From the NCBI GenBank assembly GCA_947624665.1, contig CANQLK010000001.1, positions 1 to 43,602 on the forward strand: 43,602 nt of DNA, in the 5' to 3' direction. Below, piece by piece: positions 1 to 7,871 of the stretch (its first letter is position 1; every line of letters starts with the position of its first letter). The notes under the pieces are model-generated. The model did not search any database. It was not told where the DNA came from and saw only the letters and a list, made by a program, of their open reading frames with translations. The position numbers were made by a program, and so were the translations under genes. The DNA is from Candidatus Gastranaerophilales bacterium. GTDB lineage: Bacteria; Cyanobacteriota; Vampirovibrionia; Gastranaerophilales; Gastranaerophilaceae.

Positions 1-1
1 A

Positions 2-343
2 ACAGGACTTGTTTATGTCGCACAAAAAGTTGCTAAAACGCACGGCGGAGTTAATCTTATTCCTCTTGCCGTTAACTACACATTCTTGCGTGAGGACAGA
101 CCCGAATGCCTTGCTCAAGTCGGTGAACCTATTGTTATTACTGCCGATAACTGTAATTTTGACAGGCATGAATTCACCTGCAAAATAGCTAAAGAATTTG
201 AAGAACTTTGTGACGAACAACTTAAATCTTTCTCGCATGGCGAAGTTACCGGTTATACCTACGTTTTCAGGCAGGATTTGCCTTGGAACAGAAAAATTGA
301 AAAAAAACTTAAAAACATCGGACTTGAAAATGTTAATCAATAA
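2..343 (+). CDS. Probable 1-acyl-glycerol-3-phosphate acyltransferase (PlsC-like), C-terminal part
   Basis: This is the 3' end of a gene that enters the window from the left. The frame is open from base 2 to the TAA at 341-343 and gives about 113 residues. The segment containing LIPLAVNYTFL followed by QVGEPIVI matches the PlsC/LPLAT pattern in which a PVVP-A-type strand is followed by a hydrophobic strand and a 'GEPI' turn. The catalytic HX4D motif would lie upstream, outside the window, so it cannot be checked. If correct, the enzyme acylates lysophosphatidic acid or a related lysophospholipid at the inner membrane. A TTG at 86 is in frame but falls inside the conserved domain, so it is not a real start. 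The family call is moderate because only the C-terminal third is visible. Confidence 0.55.
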   Translation, partial: TGLVYVAQKVAKTHGGVNLIPLAVNYTFLREDRPECLAQVGEPIVITADNCNFDRHEFTCKIAKEFEELCDEQLKSFSHGEVTGYTYVFRQDLPWNRKIEKKLKNIGLENVNQ

Positions 344-412
344 ATGTTAAATTTGTAAATTTTTTCTGCTTTTTTGAAATTTATATTTTTTTTATTTTTT
401 ATTATTTATAGG

Positions 413-438
413 AACTTTTTCGTTTTTACGGAAAAGTT
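413..438. other. Small intergenic hairpin
   Basis: AACTTTTTCG (413-422) and CGGAAAAGTT (429-438) form a 10-bp stem with one G-T wobble and a 6-base loop. No clear T-run follows on either strand, so it is not a convincing terminator. It could be a 5' leader structure of the small reading frame at 477 or simply AT-rich chance pairing. The rest of the 344-668 gap holds nothing else I recognise. Confidence 0.3.
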
Positions 439-476
439 TGTGTGAAGTAAAGAATATTAGTAATAGAGAAAAGTAT

Positions 477-665
477 ATGAATATTTATTCCGATATAGAG
501 TTGGAAAAAGATATTAAAATATTGCAGTCTGTTTTTAATAAGTACGTGCAATTTTTCATTGCCTGTGACAATAAATTTACGGAAACTCATTGTAAATACA
601 AGCACAGACTTAAATTTATAAATAATCAATTCAATATTATATTTTTTTATAAGAATATTTTCTAA
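477..665 (+). CDS. Possible small hypothetical protein (62 aa)
   Basis: A short reading frame starts at ATG 477, with AGAGAAAAG as a weak ribosome-binding sequence, and ends with TAA at 663-665. It lies between the acyltransferase end and the convergent hpt stop. The product begins MNIYSDIELEKDIKILQSVF, looks mostly helical and basic, and ends in an aromatic-rich tail (FYKNIF). It has no recognisable domain. A minus-strand frame covers part of the same stretch (426-629) but has no better start. It may not be a gene. Confidence 0.22.
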   Translation: MNIYSDIELEKDIKILQSVFNKYVQFFIACDNKFTETHCKYKHRLKFINNQFNIIFFYKNIF

Positions 666-668
666 CAG

Positions 669-1211
669 TTAAGCGGGGAAATAACCGATATAAGGTAAAT
701 TTCTGAAATAACCTTTATAATCAAGTCCATAACCTACAACAAATTTATCATCCACTTCAAAACCATAGAAATCAGGTTCTAAATCTATCTGCCTTGCACA
801 TTTTTTATTCAACAATGAGGCAAATACCAATTTTTTCGGCTGGTGTTCCATTTTGAATAAATCTATTAAAAATTTTGCCGTCATGCCTGCATCAATTATA
901 TCCTCTACTATCAGCACATTTTTATTATGCAGATTTGGAAGGGTTAAATCTATTGCGTGTACGTTGTTTGTTGATTTTGTTTCATTTCCGTATCTTGATA
1001 TTCTTATGAATTCCATTTGAACGGGATGTTTAAAGTGTTTTACCAAATCCGTACAAAACATTACGGAACCTTTTAATACACATATTACATATATATCTTC
1101 GTCTTTCGGGAATACTTTTTCTATATCTTCGGCAAGAGATATTAATTTATTTTTGAGTTCTTGTTCGCTTATTAAAACTTTTAAATCGTTAATATTTTTA
1201 TCGCATTCCAT
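669..1211 (-). CDS. hpt: Hypoxanthine phosphoribosyltransferase
   Basis: This 180-residue type I phosphoribosyltransferase transfers phosphoribosyl from PRPP to hypoxanthine (and probably guanine) for purine salvage in the cytosol. The PRPP-binding loop is visible as VLIVEDIIDAGMT around residues 99-111. The acidic pair E-D and the following hydroxyl residue are the family signature. An upstream VLKGSVMF motif corresponds to the PPi-binding loop, and the C-terminal FEVDDKFVVGYGLDY is the purine-binding region. The length is normal for bacterial HPRT. The start codon shares one base with the tilS stop (TAATG), so the two are translationally coupled. A tilS-hpt pair is a common bacterial arrangement. 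Confidence 0.93.
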   Translation of the reverse strand: MECDKNINDLKVLISEQELKNKLISLAEDIEKVFPKDEDIYVICVLKGSVMFCTDLVKHFKHPVQMEFIRISRYGNETKSTNNVHAIDLTLPNLHNKNVLIVEDIIDAGMTAKFLIDLFKMEHQPKKLVFASLLNKKCARQIDLEPDFYGFEVDDKFVVGYGLDYKGYFRNLPYIGYFPA

Positions 1212-2563
1212 TATAATGCCTCCAATTTAAGCTTATATTCAGGGGTTGCTTCGGCTCTGAGTTTTTCACTCAAACCTACCCCTATTGCCCATAATACCTC
1301 ATTATCCTTACATAATAGTACTATTTTATCTCTGTCATGTTCGGGTATATTTTTATTTATGAAATATTTTTTTAATTTCATTTTCCCCTGCATTCCAAAC
1401 GGTTGAATTATATCTCCGTTTCTTCTTGTTCTTATTGTAAGATTAAATCCTGTTTTATCTAAACTGACATAAGCCGTATGCTCATGTGCTTTTGGATATT
1501 TCTCGGGCTTTTCGGTATTTTTTTCTATGGACAAATTATATAAATTTGCAAAATTATATGTCCCTATACAGCTGACTTTTACTTCATCTTCTATCTTTTT
1601 ATAATGCTCGCTATCTACAAAATATGTATATTTACTTGATACAAACAACCATTTATCATTTGTAAGTGATAGCGTTTTCCCTGTTTTTGAATTCTGATTT
1701 TCACTGATAAATGTTATTATTTCTTGTATTTTTCCAAAACTGGCTTCAAAATCATTTTTAATAAGCAGTTTGTATACAAAATGCTGCTTTATTGCCGAAT
1801 TCAATATTAAAAAATTCTGCGTAAGCCATTTATTCCCTACCGTTATTTGTTTCTCTATATTCTCCATCAGTTCGTTTATGACTTTGTTATTGCCTGCCGC
1901 TATATCAGCCAGCGTTATCAGCGAGTTCTCAATGTTGGGATTTATTAACTTTATTGCAGGCATGATGTTATGACGTATATTATTTCTTGCATATTTTGTA
2001 TTTGCATTGCTTGAATCATTATTAGGATACAGCTCATTTTTTATACAGTATTCTTCAATATCTTTTCTTGAAAAATTCAAAATCGGTCTTATTACTTTAA
2101 AACCCGATAAATCACGAAGCTCTTTTATACCTTCAAGTCCGTTTAATCCAGTACCTTTTATAATTCTGTACAAAATGGTTTCCGCATTATCGCTTTTTGT
2201 ATGTGCGGTTAAAATCGCATCCGCTTCAAATTCTTCTGCACAGCGTTTAAAAAAGTCATATCTCATTTCACGAGCCACAAGTTCGCTCGCTTTTGTACCT
2301 TCAGCTAAAGTGTCGGATATAAATGTAATATCATTATCCTCGCAAAATGCAAGACAGCGTTCTTTCTCGGCTTCCGATTCCTTCCCTCGCCAGTTATGGT
2401 TTAAATGTGCTGCTACCAGTAAAAATCCGTATTCCTTTGAAAGCTTGTTCATTATATCCAACAAACACATAGAATCCCAACCGCCTGAAAATCCAACTAT
2501 AAATGTTGTTTCGCAGGAGATATTTACATACTTCTTTATAATATTTCTTACTGTTTCTTTCAT
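1211..2563 (-). CDS. tilS: tRNA(Ile)-lysidine synthase
   Basis: TilS attaches lysine to C34 of the CAU-anticodon tRNA-Ile, an essential modification that makes it read AUA. The N-terminal PP-loop ATPase motif SGGWDS lies at residues 26-31, followed by AAHLNHNWRGKESEAE and LTAHTKSDNAETILYR, both characteristic of TilS. The C-terminal part (about 360-450) carries the TilS_C-type domain, with RTRRNGDIIQPFGMQGKMKL and ALWAIGVGL-like strands. At 450 residues it is full length. It is coupled to hpt downstream by a one-base overlap, and a 30-bp gap separates it from the membrane-protein gene upstream on the same strand. Confidence 0.93.
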   Translation of the reverse strand: MKETVRNIIKKYVNISCETTFIVGFSGGWDSMCLLDIMNKLSKEYGFLLVAAHLNHNWRGKESEAEKERCLAFCEDNDITFISDTLAEGTKASELVAREMRYDFFKRCAEEFEADAILTAHTKSDNAETILYRIIKGTGLNGLEGIKELRDLSGFKVIRPILNFSRKDIEEYCIKNELYPNNDSSNANTKYARNNIRHNIMPAIKLINPNIENSLITLADIAAGNNKVINELMENIEKQITVGNKWLTQNFLILNSAIKQHFVYKLLIKNDFEASFGKIQEIITFISENQNSKTGKTLSLTNDKWLFVSSKYTYFVDSEHYKKIEDEVKVSCIGTYNFANLYNLSIEKNTEKPEKYPKAHEHTAYVSLDKTGFNLTIRTRRNGDIIQPFGMQGKMKLKKYFINKNIPEHDRDKIVLLCKDNEVLWAIGVGLSEKLRAEATPEYKLKLEAL

Positions 2564-2593
2564 CTATTATATTATAGCAGATTACTCAATTTT

Positions 2594-4075
2594 TTACTCA
2601 TTCGTTTTTATATTGTTTTCTTTATTATATTTGTCTAACGCCTCTGCGCATTTTGTTACATCCCAAAATTCATTTTTTAAATCTAATTTTATTCCAAACG
2701 GTACTGACATTTTGTCTTGAGCAACATATAAAGTTTCTCTTTCATTTACATCACCAATATCACGTGATTCTTTATAACTTACCAACAGTGTCTTTAATTC
2801 ATACGTATCTGAAAAAATTATACTTGTTGCAGAATATACGCCATGCCAGATATATCTTCTTAACTGCGGATTAAAAAATGATGATATCTCCTCATGTTCT
2901 TCAGGAATATATAATTCTGAAGTTTCATTTGCCAGCTCTTTTTTCATATAACTTATATTTTCATTCCAGAAATAAGTATTAACCATTTGCCAGCACGTTT
3001 GAAATATACAGCAAATTAATGATATACATATAAAATTAGCTATTCTTATTTGATTTATAGGTTTATTTATTACGTCTTTGATAAACAAACCCATAAATAT
3101 AATTACTGAAACATAACAAACCATTGTTCTGCAATGTAATTCCCACATAGGTACTAACGATTCATCTAATGTATTTATTAAATATTCGAATACACCTATA
3201 TATACTAATCCGATAAATATTAAACTGATTATTCCTAAATACTTCTTTTTAAAAATAAATATTCCTAATATAACCAGTGTAATTATACTTATTAATATGT
3301 TCATATCATAAGCATAATAAAGAAAATCGTAAAATTCTTTAAAAAATCTTTTAATTTCTCCATCTTCACCGGGTACATTTATCATATATATTATGTCAAA
3401 TAAAGATACAATAAGGCTTCCGTACCCTATTATGCTTTTAATAACTTTGTTATAAAGCTTTTTTTCTCTTTTTACATATAAAAAATGAGCTATAAAGAAA
3501 AATAATCCGAGATAAGAAATATATTCATAAGTTCCCGCCATCATTATAAGAAGAAATATAATAAATAAAATATCCCGTTTTTTATAATCTATATCTGAAA
3601 CCAAATAATTCCATAATATAAAGTTAAATGTTAACCCTATAAGTGTTTCCACAACTGAAAAAATCATAAACAGACAAAGTATTGCACCATAAGAAAATAT
3701 ATTCCAACAAAGTATATCTGTTCTTTTTGTTCTTTTTGTCAGTTGATAGTTCCATAATAAGGCCAAAAAGGGGAAAGCGAACTGCCCAAAGGAATATGCT
3801 CCCATTAAAATAAACTTGCTTTTTATTCCGAGCATATATGCAAATAATATCGGAGATTGCATTAATGCCATAATACAAAATCTTACATGGCTTGGATCAA
3901 ATTCTACTTTATATATACCGTTAGTTAAATTTTGCAGATGACAAATCATAAAATATGCACCGTCACAGTACATTCCTCTATGACAAACTATCGCATATAC
4001 AATATGTATTATGGATACAATTATAAACGTTAAAAATAATAATTTAAAAGATTTTTGTTTACATAAATCTTCCAT
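2594..4075 (-). CDS. Polytopic membrane protein, possibly GT-C-type glycosyltransferase
   Basis: The start is set at ATG 4075, which has GGAGGG three bases upstream. A longer in-frame start at 4120 has no ribosome-binding site. The 493-residue product has about ten hydrophobic segments. A first membrane helix (about residues 12-32) is followed by an external loop with a CDGAYF motif, and a soluble C-terminal tail of about 130 residues rich in charged and aromatic residues follows the last helix. One helix, a loop with acidic residues and then many helices is the layout of GT-C lipid-linked sugar transferases. I cannot see a definite catalytic motif, so this is suggestive only. The membrane protein at 19709-21307 has a similar plan. 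Confidence 0.7.
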   Translation of the reverse strand: MEDLCKQKSFKLLFLTFIIVSIIHIVYAIVCHRGMYCDGAYFMICHLQNLTNGIYKVEFDPSHVRFCIMALMQSPILFAYMLGIKSKFILMGAYSFGQFAFPFLALLWNYQLTKRTKRTDILCWNIFSYGAILCLFMIFSVVETLIGLTFNFILWNYLVSDIDYKKRDILFIIFLLIMMAGTYEYISYLGLFFFIAHFLYVKREKKLYNKVIKSIIGYGSLIVSLFDIIYMINVPGEDGEIKRFFKEFYDFLYYAYDMNILISIITLVILGIFIFKKKYLGIISLIFIGLVYIGVFEYLINTLDESLVPMWELHCRTMVCYVSVIIFMGLFIKDVINKPINQIRIANFICISLICCIFQTCWQMVNTYFWNENISYMKKELANETSELYIPEEHEEISSFFNPQLRRYIWHGVYSATSIIFSDTYELKTLLVSYKESRDIGDVNERETLYVAQDKMSVPFGIKLDLKNEFWDVTKCAEALDKYNKENNIKTNE

Positions 4076-4196
4076 AATCCCTCCAATGAAATAATTATAA
4101 CATAATTTATAAATAATCATTTTTTATAGACATATTGGGAATATGGTTTTTATTTATTTAGTCTAATCTTTTATAAAACGGAAAGGAGATTAAATT

Positions 4197-4562
4197 ATGT
4201 TATATAGAGCAATAGAACCCGAAGAATTTTTTAATGAAAAAGATGCCGACCATGAAATTGTTGATATTCTTCAAAACAACGGGGCTCATTTAAAGTTGGT
4301 TTATCTTAAAAAAGAAAACAGCTTTGACTCTCACGTTTCAAATACAGACGTATGTATTTATCTTTTAAACGGCGAACTGGAAATCAGCTTTTCAAAAGAA
4401 AATAACTGCGGCTGCAGTATTTGCGGATGTGATGAAGCTGAAGAAGATGAAAATTACAGAAAATACAAAATTAAAAAAGGTCAGTTATTTTTGTTTGAAA
4501 AGGATGTTCTGCATTCCCTAACCGCATTAAAAGATTCTGCTTTTATGCTGATAAAAATTTAA
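4197..4562 (+). CDS. Small cupin-fold protein with a CxCxxCxC insertion
   Basis: This 121-residue single-domain protein is preceded by a good ribosome-binding site (AAAGGAG). The cupin pattern is visible as DSHVSNTDVCIYLLNGELEI (about 44-63), corresponding to the first cupin motif. GQLFLFEKDVLHSL (about 95-108) is the second, with His106 as a likely metal ligand. The usual HxH of motif 1 is reduced to a single His46. Between the motifs sits a cysteine cluster, C71-x-C73-x2-C76-x-C78, followed by an acidic run. Such a cluster is not part of a standard cupin and could hold a metal of its own. The function is unknown. The gene stands alone, with its likely terminator displaced to 4793 by an intergenic repeat. 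Confidence 0.75.
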   Translation: MLYRAIEPEEFFNEKDADHEIVDILQNNGAHLKLVYLKKENSFDSHVSNTDVCIYLLNGELEISFSKENNCGCSICGCDEAEEDENYRKYKIKKGQLFLFEKDVLHSLTALKDSAFMLIKI

Positions 4563-4585
4563 TATATTGTCCGAGTAAATTTTTA

Positions 4586-4634
4586 CGATAAGCCAAGGAG
4601 CGACGAGACCGAGCGTAAAGCAATTTCAAGACAG
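4586..4634 (+). repeat. Direct repeat unit 1 inside repeat A copy 1
   Basis: This 49-bp unit starts at CGATAAGCC and ends at AAGACAGC. It matches 4688-4738 except for one inserted G in the second unit. The pair shows that copy 1 arose by internal duplication or by one element inserting next to a partial other. Confidence 0.85.
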
Positions 4635-4687
4635 CGAAATTGCGGACGGACGAAGTCCGGTAAGCGAGGTCGGAAGCGAGTACAAGG

Positions 4688-4738
4688 CGATAAGCCGAAG
4701 GAGCGACGAGACCGAGCGTAAAGCAATTTCAAGACAGC
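4688..4738 (+). repeat. Direct repeat unit 2 inside repeat A copy 1
   Basis: This is the second unit of the direct repeat with 4586-4634. After it the sequence runs into GCGTAATGTTGCGACAC, the same end sequence found at the matching edge of copy 2 near 17502-17518. Confidence 0.85.
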
Positions 4739-4792
4739 AAGCGTAATGTTGCGACACTGGATTATATTACCTTATTACTATACAACGTATTG

Positions 4793-4827
4793 CAGACAGG
4801 AAATTTTTATTTCTTGTCTGTTTTTTT
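4793..4827 (+). terminator. Rho-independent terminator of the cupin gene
   Basis: CAGACAGGAAA (4793-4803) pairs with TTTCTTGTCTG (4810-4820) with a single wobble, and seven T follow directly. It is oriented for the plus strand and lies about 230 bases after the cupin stop, with repeat A between them. Confidence 0.85.
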
Positions 4828-4891
4828 ACGTAACATTTCTTGTAAAAATCAAATTTAATCATATATAATAAGATATGATAGGATAGTTTAT

Positions 4892-5599
4892 ATGAAAAAG
4901 ATTTTTGTATTTATAATTGCTTTTGCATTTATGCTTAGTTTTTCTTTGAATGGTCAAGCAGGTGCGGCTGAAATTCAAAAAGGCAAAATTATAGAAATTA
5001 TAAGCATTCAAAAACGGATTAACAATATAGGTCTTAAATTGCTTAATGCAAATAAAATTGATAAAAGAATGATTTTTGTTTATGACCCAAAAATAAAAAA
5101 AATAAATTTTGAACCCGGACTTAGAAAAAGACAGATAATTGTTTATAAAAACTATATACAATTTGCCGATAATGATGATGAAATAGCTGCATTTCTGGCA
5201 AGAGAAACAGTAAAAACTTATCATTCATATTTAGGAGGAAAAGGCTGGGTTTCTTCCGCGCAGGTAAAGCTTGCGCCTAAAAAATTTGAGATATATTTTG
5301 ATAAAAGAGCCGTTGATTTTATGGTTAATGCAGGGTTTAACCCTTTGGGTTTGATAACTTTTATTAATAAATCTTATCCTCAAAAACGCAGCGACAGATT
5401 TGGCAGAACCAATTTAACTTCCAAAAGACTTGCTAATATCTATGAATATATTTACACAAAATATCCTTATTTCCTTAAATATAATACATATTTAAACAAC
5501 GAGGCTTACCAAAATTTCCTTCTGACTTCGGAAAACAACAGAAAAAAACTCTATGAGAAAATAAAATCAAATTCCAAAAAGGCCGTTAAATATGAATAA
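4892..5599 (+). CDS. Secreted M48-like protein with a degenerate metal site (pseudo-peptidase)
   Basis: A 235-residue protein with an N-terminal signal peptide (KKIF, then a hydrophobic stretch, then QAGAA near residue 26). The rest follows the order of an M48 (BepA/Ste24-like) metallopeptidase. A stretch DDEIAAFLARETVKTYH (about 91-107) stands where the HExxH helix is expected. RAVDFMVNAGFNPLGLITFI (about 140-159) matches the 'EADRxGxxxMxxAGYDP' helix, and LTSKRLANIYEYI matches the 'HPxxxxRI' end. HExxH has become RETVKTYH and the third-ligand Glu is Lys/Arg, so catalysis is unlikely. The family call rests on this positional resemblance and is inference. It overlaps the next secreted-protein gene by 8 bp, which suggests they act together in the envelope. 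Confidence 0.65.
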   Translation: MKKIFVFIIAFAFMLSFSLNGQAGAAEIQKGKIIEIISIQKRINNIGLKLLNANKIDKRMIFVYDPKIKKINFEPGLRKRQIIVYKNYIQFADNDDEIAAFLARETVKTYHSYLGGKGWVSSAQVKLAPKKFEIYFDKRAVDFMVNAGFNPLGLITFINKSYPQKRSDRFGRTNLTSKRLANIYEYIYTKYPYFLKYNTYLNNEAYQNFLLTSENNRKKLYEKIKSNSKKAVKYE

Positions 5600-6179
5600 G
5601 ATATTTTTCAGCTTAATTTTTATACTCACCGCATTTTTTTCTGCTTCATACGCTAAAGAAAAAATTGATGACGAAATTATGAATGAACTTTTGAATAACG
5701 TTGATACCGTTATGCCCGAAATTAACAACCAATATGACTATCAGAGTTTTGAAAAAATACCGATTCAGCTTGTAATATCAAAAAAAATATCCACAAAAAA
5801 AGATAATGTCTATGATAATGAAGAATTAATTTTTTATGTAAAAAATCCCGTCAAATACAAAAATAAAATAATTATTGAAAAAGGCGAAGAAGTTAAAGCC
5901 AATGTAGCCTTATACACAACAAAAGGTATGAACGGAGTTCCCGCTTGTATTGTTGTGGAAAATTTCAAAATTGACGGAATTGATTCAAAAAAAATAAAAG
6001 GTTCATATATTAAAAGAGGATTGAATCTGACTCCGATGGTTATGCCGATAAAATGGTCACTGACCCCTATCCCGGGTGTCGGGTCTCTTACCAACTTTAT
6101 CTTAGGCGGGCATGCTACTATTGATAAATCTGATATCGTTACAATTTATTATTATCCGAATTGGAATTTATCTCTTTAA
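5592..6179 (+). CDS. Secreted protein of unknown function
   Basis: This 195-residue product starts with a clear signal peptide (hydrophobic run to residue 19, cleavage probably after SYA near residue 21). The mature part is rich in beta-type segments. It includes IIIEKGEEVKANVALYTTKGMNGVPACIVV (quoted here in parts: IIIEKGEEVKANV and KGMNGVPACIVVENF) and a Pro/Gly-rich stretch TPIPGVGSLTNFI near the end, which may be a short amphipathic segment. I do not recognise a family. The 8-bp overlap with the upstream M48-like gene argues for a joint envelope role. It is followed after about 50 bp by the MscS gene on the same strand. Confidence 0.6.
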   Translation: MNKIFFSLIFILTAFFSASYAKEKIDDEIMNELLNNVDTVMPEINNQYDYQSFEKIPIQLVISKKISTKKDNVYDNEELIFYVKNPVKYKNKIIIEKGEEVKANVALYTTKGMNGVPACIVVENFKIDGIDSKKIKGSYIKRGLNLTPMVMPIKWSLTPIPGVGSLTNFILGGHATIDKSDIVTIYYYPNWNLSL

Positions 6180-6231
6180 TATTGACTTAAATTATTTGTT
6201 TGGTAAGTTAATTTATATAAAGGAGATATTT

Positions 6232-7086
6232 ATGGAACAGGTTTTACAGGAAATTTTGCTTAAACAGGCAGGAAAAATTGACTTTTTGCTTATAGCAAAA
6301 ACTATATTTGAAATCATAGTTTTTATATTTTTTATAAGGTTTGTAAATAAAGCATTTCACATATTTTTCGAGAAAATAATTGAGCGTTTAAATGATACTG
6401 AAACAAAAAAGCTTTATATGACACTGCGACAACTTGGTGTTTATATAATAGATGCAATAATAGTACTGTTTTTCACAACAAACATATTGGGAAATTTCGG
6501 TATTGATATGAAACCGATATTGGCAACGGCAGGTGTTTTAGGTGTTGCTGTCGGTTTTGGCGGTAAAAAATTTGTTGAGGACGTATTCACGGGACTCTCA
6601 ATTATTTTGACAGGTCAGCTTAGAGTAGGTGATTTTGTTACGGTTAATAATTCAACGGGTTATGTTGAAAAAGTTACGTTAACAATGGTTGTTATTAGAA
6701 CCTTTAACGGTGATGTTCACTACCTTAGAAACGGTCAGATTGATACGGTTATTAACCAGACAAAAAATTATTCGTTTCCTGTTTTTAATTTTTCCGTTGC
6801 ATATAAATCTGATATTGTTCACGTAATGAAAGTATTAAAAGAACTTGGACAAGAACTTAGAGAAGATAATGTATACTCAAAATTCGTATTATCCGATATA
6901 GAAGTACTGGGATTAAATGAATTTCAGGATTCGGCCGTTGTAATTCAGTGCAGAATTAAAACAACGCCTCAAGAACAATGGATGATTAAACGTAAATTTA
7001 ATCAAATGGTAAAAGAAAGATTTGAAAAAGAAGGAATTGAAATTCCGTTTCCTCAAATTGTTGTTAGTCAAAATAAAAACGATTAA
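6232..7086 (+). CDS. mscS: Small-conductance mechanosensitive channel (MscS family)
   Basis: ATG 6232 is preferred because AAAGGAG lies just upstream; a longer frame to 6112 overlaps the previous gene without a binding site. The 284-residue product has three predicted membrane helices in the first 120 residues. The pore-lining helix follows, with the glycine/alanine pattern GVLGVAVGFGGKKFVEDVF typical of MscS TM3. Next comes the beta domain (RVGDFVTVNNSTGYVEKV ... HYLRNGQI) and an alpha/beta C-terminal domain. It would release ions when membrane tension rises under hypo-osmotic shock. The stop overlaps the convergent fliR stop by 4 bp. Confidence 0.92.
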   Translation: MEQVLQEILLKQAGKIDFLLIAKTIFEIIVFIFFIRFVNKAFHIFFEKIIERLNDTETKKLYMTLRQLGVYIIDAIIVLFFTTNILGNFGIDMKPILATAGVLGVAVGFGGKKFVEDVFTGLSIILTGQLRVGDFVTVNNSTGYVEKVTLTMVVIRTFNGDVHYLRNGQIDTVINQTKNYSFPVFNFSVAYKSDIVHVMKVLKELGQELREDNVYSKFVLSDIEVLGLNEFQDSAVVIQCRIKTTPQEQWMIKRKFNQMVKERFEKEGIEIPFPQIVVSQNKND

Positions 7087-7865
7087 AAAATATTGGAAAA
7101 CGATAAAAAATAATCCGATATAACATCAAACAACTGCGGCATAACTATTATTAAAATAGCAGCACCCATGCAGGGTTTAAATAAAAAACTCATCTGAAAA
7201 ACATTAACCTGAGGCGCTGTTTTTGAAATAATACCAAGAATAATATCCTGACCTAAAGTTGCAATTAAAACGGGAGAACCGATTTGCAAGCCGACATATA
7301 AAACGTTTGATGTTATTTTTATCAAATACGGCATATTGACTATTTCATCAATCGGCACAAAAGAACCGTATATCGGAAATATTTCAAAACTTCTTATAAA
7401 AGCATTGAAAGTCCAGTATGCACCGCCTATTTCAAGGAATATAATTATACCAAGAATGCTGAACAATTTTCCCATAATGGAAAGCTGAGAAGAAGTAGAC
7501 GGATCCATAATTGTTGCAGATGATACACCTTGCTGCATATTAATAATATCACCACCGGCTTCTGCTGCCGATATTATACAATTTACTATAAATCCGATTA
7601 AAGCTCCGCATAAGAAATTTATTATTATTGTATAGACAATCGGAGTTGAGTTTTGAGATATTTCAGGTCTTAAAAACATTGTTAGCATTATCGAAAACAG
7701 AAGCGCAAAACCTACTTTTGCCAACATAGGAATTTCTGTTCTGTTTAGAAACGGTGTAGTTCTCATTAAACCGACAACCCTTGCAAATATAGGAATACCT
7801 GCCGCCAACATTTTGTTTACTTCGGGAAAATATTTAGGAAATTCATTTATAATAATATCTAACAT
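7083..7865 (-). CDS. fliR: Flagellar export apparatus protein FliR
   Basis: A 260-residue integral membrane protein with about six hydrophobic helices. RVVGLMRTTPFLNRTEIPMLAKVGFALLFS near the N-terminus (seen as RVVGLMRTTPFLN plus IPMLAKVGFALL) matches the FliR/SctT signature. MQQGVSSATIMDPSTSSQLS (about 110-129) corresponds to the conserved 'G..~a~.~dP' loop. FliR closes the FliP5Q4R1 export gate of the type III secretion core. It is the last gene of the minus-strand run FliMN-O-P-Q-R, 6 bp after fliQ. Length is normal. Confidence 0.93.
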   Translation of the reverse strand: MLDIIINEFPKYFPEVNKMLAAGIPIFARVVGLMRTTPFLNRTEIPMLAKVGFALLFSIMLTMFLRPEISQNSTPIVYTIIINFLCGALIGFIVNCIISAAEAGGDIINMQQGVSSATIMDPSTSSQLSIMGKLFSILGIIIFLEIGGAYWTFNAFIRSFEIFPIYGSFVPIDEIVNMPYLIKITSNVLYVGLQIGSPVLIATLGQDIILGIISKTAPQVNVFQMSFLFKPCMGAAILIIVMPQLFDVISDYFLSFSNIF

Positions 7866-7871
7866 ATTTTA

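Larger units (their letters stand above)
4567..4757 (+). repeat. Intergenic repeat family A, copy 1 (with internal duplication)
   Basis: A distinctly GC-richer block in an otherwise AT-rich genome. Its core (gagcgtaaagcaatttcaag ... ccgaaggagcgac) reappears in reverse complement at about 17502-17627. Within this copy, 4586-4634 is repeated almost exactly at 4688-4738, with one extra base. Local palindromes include GCAATTTC/GAAATTGC (4620-4627 and 4636-4643). It lies between the cupin stop and a terminator hairpin at 4793, consistent with insertion into a 3' untranslated region. No credible reading frame is present. It is most likely a REP- or MITE-like non-autonomous element. Confidence 0.85.

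Noticed and set aside
426..629. A minus-strand frame overlapping the small gene at 477-665
   Set aside because: No binding site and no protein-like pattern; the plus-strand frame is slightly better, and both are weak.
2007..2720. A 237-codon plus-strand frame opposite tilS
   Set aside because: It lies antisense to a clearly coding, motif-complete tilS; composition is Ser/Phe-rich as expected of an antisense shadow.
4567..4757. CRISPR array or tRNA-like structure in repeat A
   Set aside because: Only two direct units with no regular spacers, and no cloverleaf or CCA-type end; it matches a dispersed repeat.
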